Assembly (NCBI GenBank): GCA_016874795.1 | Contig: VGTG01000028.1 | Location: 1 to 47,329 of the forward strand | Length of the DNA: 47,329 nt | Direction of reading: 5' to 3' | From: Deltaproteobacteria bacterium | GTDB taxonomy: Bacteria; Desulfobacterota; Binatia; UBA12015 | In this document: positions 44,690 to 47,329 of the stretch, piece by piece | How the letters are laid out: the number at the start of each line of letters is the position of its first letter | Position numbering within the stretch: position 1 is the stretch's first letter | Position numbers and translations under genes: made by a program | The notes under the pieces: model-generated | The model's input: the letters and a program-made list of their open reading frames with translations, nothing else | Told to the model about the DNA's origin: nothing | The model's database searches: none

Positions 44690-46408
44690 TCACATCTCGA
44701 GGATCTGGTCGTAGCGCTCGAGCCGCGAGACGTCGCCGCTCTGGATCCGCTTCGCGTGCATCTCGACCTCGAGCATCGTGCGGTTGATGTAGGCGGAAGC
44801 GAGAACGACCCGGTCGGGCGACGACGCCGCCTGGAAGAGGAGCTCCGCGCCGACGACGACCGAGACGACCATGTCGCACACGCGCTTCGCGTTCAGGAGG
44901 GCGTAGTTGACGTCCTCGAGGAGGCTCGACAGCGAGCCCGTCAGGAGGTCGATCCCGCCCTTCACCTGCTTCACCTGCTCGGGGAAATCGAGCGAGAGCG
45001 TCTCGAGATCGGCGCGGAGCTGCTCGAGCGCCGTGAAGAGAGCGCCCTTGCTCATCTCGCGGAGCGCGAAGCTCGCCTGGATCTCGGAGGTCCCCTCGTA
45101 GATCGTCGTGATGATCGAGTCGGAGTGGTAGTGTCCTGCCGGCGACTCGGCCATGTAGCCGATGCCGCCGTGCACCTGGATTCCTTTTCGCGTCACCTGA
45201 TCGGCGACCTCCGTCGCGTAGTACTTGCAGAGCGGCGTGAAGAAGCGGATGAGCTGCGCGTTCCGCTCGTGCTCGTGCTGCAGCGCCGTGCGGTCGAACC
45301 CGTCCTCGCGATCGCTCGCGAGATAGCGCGCGATCGCCTCGTTCGCGTCGATGAGCGTGCAGGTGTGGTAGAGGAGGGCGCGCGAAGCCTGGATCTCGAG
45401 CGCCATCAGGGTCAGCATCGACTTGACGAGCGGCTGCTGGAGGATCGGCTGGCCGAACTGCATCCGCTCCTGCGCATACGAGCGCGCCTTCCGGTACGCC
45501 GCCTCCGAGATCCCGATCGCCTGCGCGGAGACGCCGAGGCGCGCCGCGTTCATCAGATCGAGCATGGCGCGGAAGCCGTTGCCGCGCTCGCCGAGGAGGA
45601 ACGCCTCCGCGTGGTCGAACTCGACCGCGCACGTCGGCGAGCCGTGCAGGCCCATCTTGTCCTCGACGCGCGAGACCGAGACGCGATTCCGCGTGCCGTC
45701 GGGGAGCGTTCGCGGACAGAGCATCAGGTTCAAGCCGTGCGTCGTGCCCTTCGACTGGTCGTAGGTCGCGCCGTCGCGCGCGAGGACGAGGTGGATCTCG
45801 GCGCCGCCGTTCGTGATGAAGATCTTGCCGCCATCGAGGAAGAACCGGCCGTTCTCCTCCGTCGCGCGCGTCGTGATGCCGCCGAGGTCCGAGCCGGCGC
45901 CGGGCTCGGTCAGGTCCATCGAGCCCTGCACCTCTCCCGCGGCGAATCGAGGCAGGTAGCGCTGCCGGAGCTCCTCGCTGCCGTACTTTTCGATGTCGAT
46001 CGCGGTACCCGCCTGCAGGCCGACGATCGTCATCAGGCTCGCGTCGGCGCGCGCCAGCATCTCGAGACAGGCGACGTTCAGGAGGTAGGGGAGGCCGTAG
46101 CCACCGTGCTCCGGGGCGAGGTTGATGCAGACGAGGCCCGCCTCGCGGAGCTTCCGGTAGCCCTCGGCGATGTGTGGCGGCACGACCGGCTCGCCGTTCT
46201 CGAGGCGCACCTCCTCGTGCCAGCGGTCCCGGGCGGACTCCGCGATCTCGGCCGAGATCTCCCCGAAGGTCGTCAGGATCGAACGGAAGGTCGCGAGCTC
46301 GTCCTCGACGCGGACCGGCCCGGGCCGGCGCAGACGGAAATAGCGCTCCCAGTCGACCCGCTTCTCGAGGAAGAGGGCGATGTCGCGGTGGAAGAACTCG
46401 CGCTCCAT
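44690..46408 (-). CDS. Large acyl-CoA dehydrogenase with extra C-terminal domain
   Basis: A 572-residue acyl-CoA dehydrogenase starting at ATG 46408, with GGAGG 7 bases upstream. DLTEPGAGSDLGGITTRA at about residue 155 is the signature, GGKIFITNGGAE follows, and IYEGTSEIQASFALR near residue 440 has the catalytic Glu. About 120 residues after it form a helical C-terminal domain, as in DmdC/AcdB-like enzymes with a PF12806-type tail. FAD-dependent acyl-CoA oxidation; likely long or branched substrates. A 60-base gap separates it from the Gfo/Idh/MocA gene downstream. Confidence 0.92.
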   Translation of the reverse strand: MEREFFHRDIALFLEKRVDWERYFRLRRPGPVRVEDELATFRSILTTFGEISAEIAESARDRWHEEVRLENGEPVVPPHIAEGYRKLREAGLVCINLAPEHGGYGLPYLLNVACLEMLARADASLMTIVGLQAGTAIDIEKYGSEELRQRYLPRFAAGEVQGSMDLTEPGAGSDLGGITTRATEENGRFFLDGGKIFITNGGAEIHLVLARDGATYDQSKGTTHGLNLMLCPRTLPDGTRNRVSVSRVEDKMGLHGSPTCAVEFDHAEAFLLGERGNGFRAMLDLMNAARLGVSAQAIGISEAAYRKARSYAQERMQFGQPILQQPLVKSMLTLMALEIQASRALLYHTCTLIDANEAIARYLASDREDGFDRTALQHEHERNAQLIRFFTPLCKYYATEVADQVTRKGIQVHGGIGYMAESPAGHYHSDSIITTIYEGTSEIQASFALREMSKGALFTALEQLRADLETLSLDFPEQVKQVKGGIDLLTGSLSSLLEDVNYALLNAKRVCDMVVSVVVGAELLFQAASSPDRVVLASAYINRTMLEVEMHAKRIQSGDVSRLERYDQILEM

Positions 46409-46545
46409 GCTCGAACCTCCCGGAACGGCGAAGCAGGCCAAAGGGATACGGGCATCCGCCCGATAAGGGAAGCTGCAGCGGGGATTCCCCTTTGAATTCG
46501 CGAAGACCACACGCGTCTGGTAGGACCGCTGCCAGGCCCCCGGCG

Positions 46546-46559
46546 GCCCCCGAAGGGGC
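46546..46559 (-). other. GC hairpin with UUCG tetraloop (minus strand)
   Basis: Read on the minus strand, GCCCC-TTCG-GGGGC forms a five-pair stem closed by a C(UUCG)G tetraloop, a very stable RNA fold. It lies between divergent genes about 140 bases ahead of the acyl-CoA dehydrogenase start and 60 bases ahead of the DsbA-like gene. It could be part of a leader or a terminator-like element; a T-run is not seen. Confidence 0.35.
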
Positions 46560-46620
46560 TACCCCCCCGGGGCGGCCTTCCATCCCCGCGCCAACGACCA
46601 AGACAGGAGGAGATGCGCGC

Positions 46621-47329
46621 ATGCATCGTTCGATTCGTTTCCAAGCGGCGGTTCTCGGGTTCTGCTCTCTCGTAGCCTTGGCCGGACCGGCCGCGGCGCA
46701 GCCCGAGGCGCCGGGAGCCGTCCAGGACCCGGACGCCGAAGCCCGCAAGGCTCGGATCCTTGCCAACCTGAAGCTCGCGATCCCCCAGCTCGCGGACATG
46801 AACCCGACGATGGGCGAGCTGAAGCCGACCGAGTTCCAGGACCTGGAGCAGGGCTCCTTCGTCGTGCAGGGCCGCCCGCAGCTCTTCCTCGTCTCGAAGG
46901 ACGACAAGAAGCTCTACTGGCTGCAGCGCGAGCCGATCGACGTCAGCAAGAGCGAGGCGGAGATCAAGGTCGAGATGGACAAGCGCGCCGCAGAGGAGGC
47001 CAAGGCTTCCGCGGAGCGCATGACGAAGCTGAACGAGGCGGCCGCGAAGGCTCCGTACCGCGGCAAGAAGGACGCTTCGGTCACGATCGTCGAGTTCTCC
47101 GACTTCCAGTGCCCGTTCTGCGCGCGCGGCGCGGCGACGATGGAAGAGGTCGTCAAGAAGTACCCGGACGACGTCAAGTTCGTCTTCATGCACTTCCCGC
47201 TGGACTTCCATCCGTGGGCGAAGCCCGCGGCGATCGCCACGAACTGCGCCGCGAAGCAGGACAACGACGCGTTCTGGATCCTGCACGACAAGTACTTCGC
47301 GGATCAGAAGGCGCTCACACCCGCGAACA
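46621..47329 (+). CDS. DsbA-like thioredoxin-fold protein (3' end outside window)
   Basis: At least 236 residues from ATG 46621, with CAGGAGG about 10 bases upstream. A signal peptide (HRSIRFQAAVLGFCSLVALAGPAAA) precedes a helical linker rich in Lys, Glu and Ala. The DsbA-type domain starts at about residue 150: VTIVEFSDFQCPFCARGAATMEE, with CPFC as active site, then FVFMHFPLDFHPWA. It is exported, and by family reduces or oxidises disulphides in envelope proteins. The gene leaves the window during the helical insertion, so the cis-proline loop cannot be checked. Confidence 0.88.
   Translation, partial: MHRSIRFQAAVLGFCSLVALAGPAAAQPEAPGAVQDPDAEARKARILANLKLAIPQLADMNPTMGELKPTEFQDLEQGSFVVQGRPQLFLVSKDDKKLYWLQREPIDVSKSEAEIKVEMDKRAAEEAKASAERMTKLNEAAAKAPYRGKKDASVTIVEFSDFQCPFCARGAATMEEVVKKYPDDVKFVFMHFPLDFHPWAKPAAIATNCAAKQDNDAFWILHDKYFADQKALTPAN

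Overview
The window is a GC-rich (by eye about 70%) piece of bacterial chromosome, densely coding on both strands. GTG starts and 1-4 base stop/start overlaps are frequent. I see no insertion sequence, phage gene, CRISPR array, rRNA or tRNA. Several acyl-CoA dehydrogenases, a tandem ArsA-type ATPase pair, an FG-GAP/UnbV lipoprotein, a beta-barrel porin and an 11-gene complex I operon suggest an aerobic, lipid-oxidising Gram-negative of the Myxococcota / former Deltaproteobacteria / Binatota kind. That placement is inference from gene content, not a phylogeny.

Layout: (1) 1-1860, minus: two ArsA-like ATPases, the second cut by the window edge. (2) 1953-5345, plus: two acyl-CoA dehydrogenase subunits and an acyltransferase in a tight operon. 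(3) 12869-5352, minus: DUF3604/PHP-like lipoprotein, parvulin-type isomerase, HupE/UreJ membrane protein, porin and a divergent acyl-CoA dehydrogenase, probably one transcript. (4) 13173-15037, plus: a FecCD/BtuC-type permease and its ATPase, with no binding protein beside them. (5) 15126-25566, plus: nuoA-B-C-D-H-I-J-K-L-M-N, with no nuoE, nuoF or nuoG. (6) 25721-28703, plus: a split glutamine-dependent NAD synthetase (amidase plus NadE), RsmI and an HspQ-like protein. (7) 36507-28809, minus: RapA-like helicase, SpeA, a DegP-like protease, a cold-shock protein, acylphosphatase and a DUF4412-like protein. (8) 36545-39884: a GH13 enzyme and a convergent alpha-glucan phosphorylase. (9) 40023-43264, plus: CRTAC1-like lipoprotein and a sulfatase-fold enzyme with an atypical active site. 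(10) 46408-43275, minus: a large acyl-CoA dehydrogenase, then (separately) a Gfo/Idh/MocA oxidoreductase and a cupin. (11) 46621 to the end, plus: a DsbA-like thioredoxin-fold protein, truncated.

Functionally, the dehydrogenases would feed electrons to the quinone pool, and the complex I operon would move electrons to quinone while pumping ions. NAD synthesis is encoded just downstream. Alpha-glucan turnover, polyamine synthesis and envelope protein quality control make up much of the rest.

The strongest signals not explained by ordinary gene content are: a roughly 95-base intergenic element present three times, each copy with the same end against the stop codon of a neighbouring gene; a 10-base motif, CCGAATTGAC, found upstream of three separate genes or operons with its TTGAC in a -35-like setting; the clean absence of nuoEFG between nuoD and nuoH; and the DUF3604-isomerase-HupE trio.
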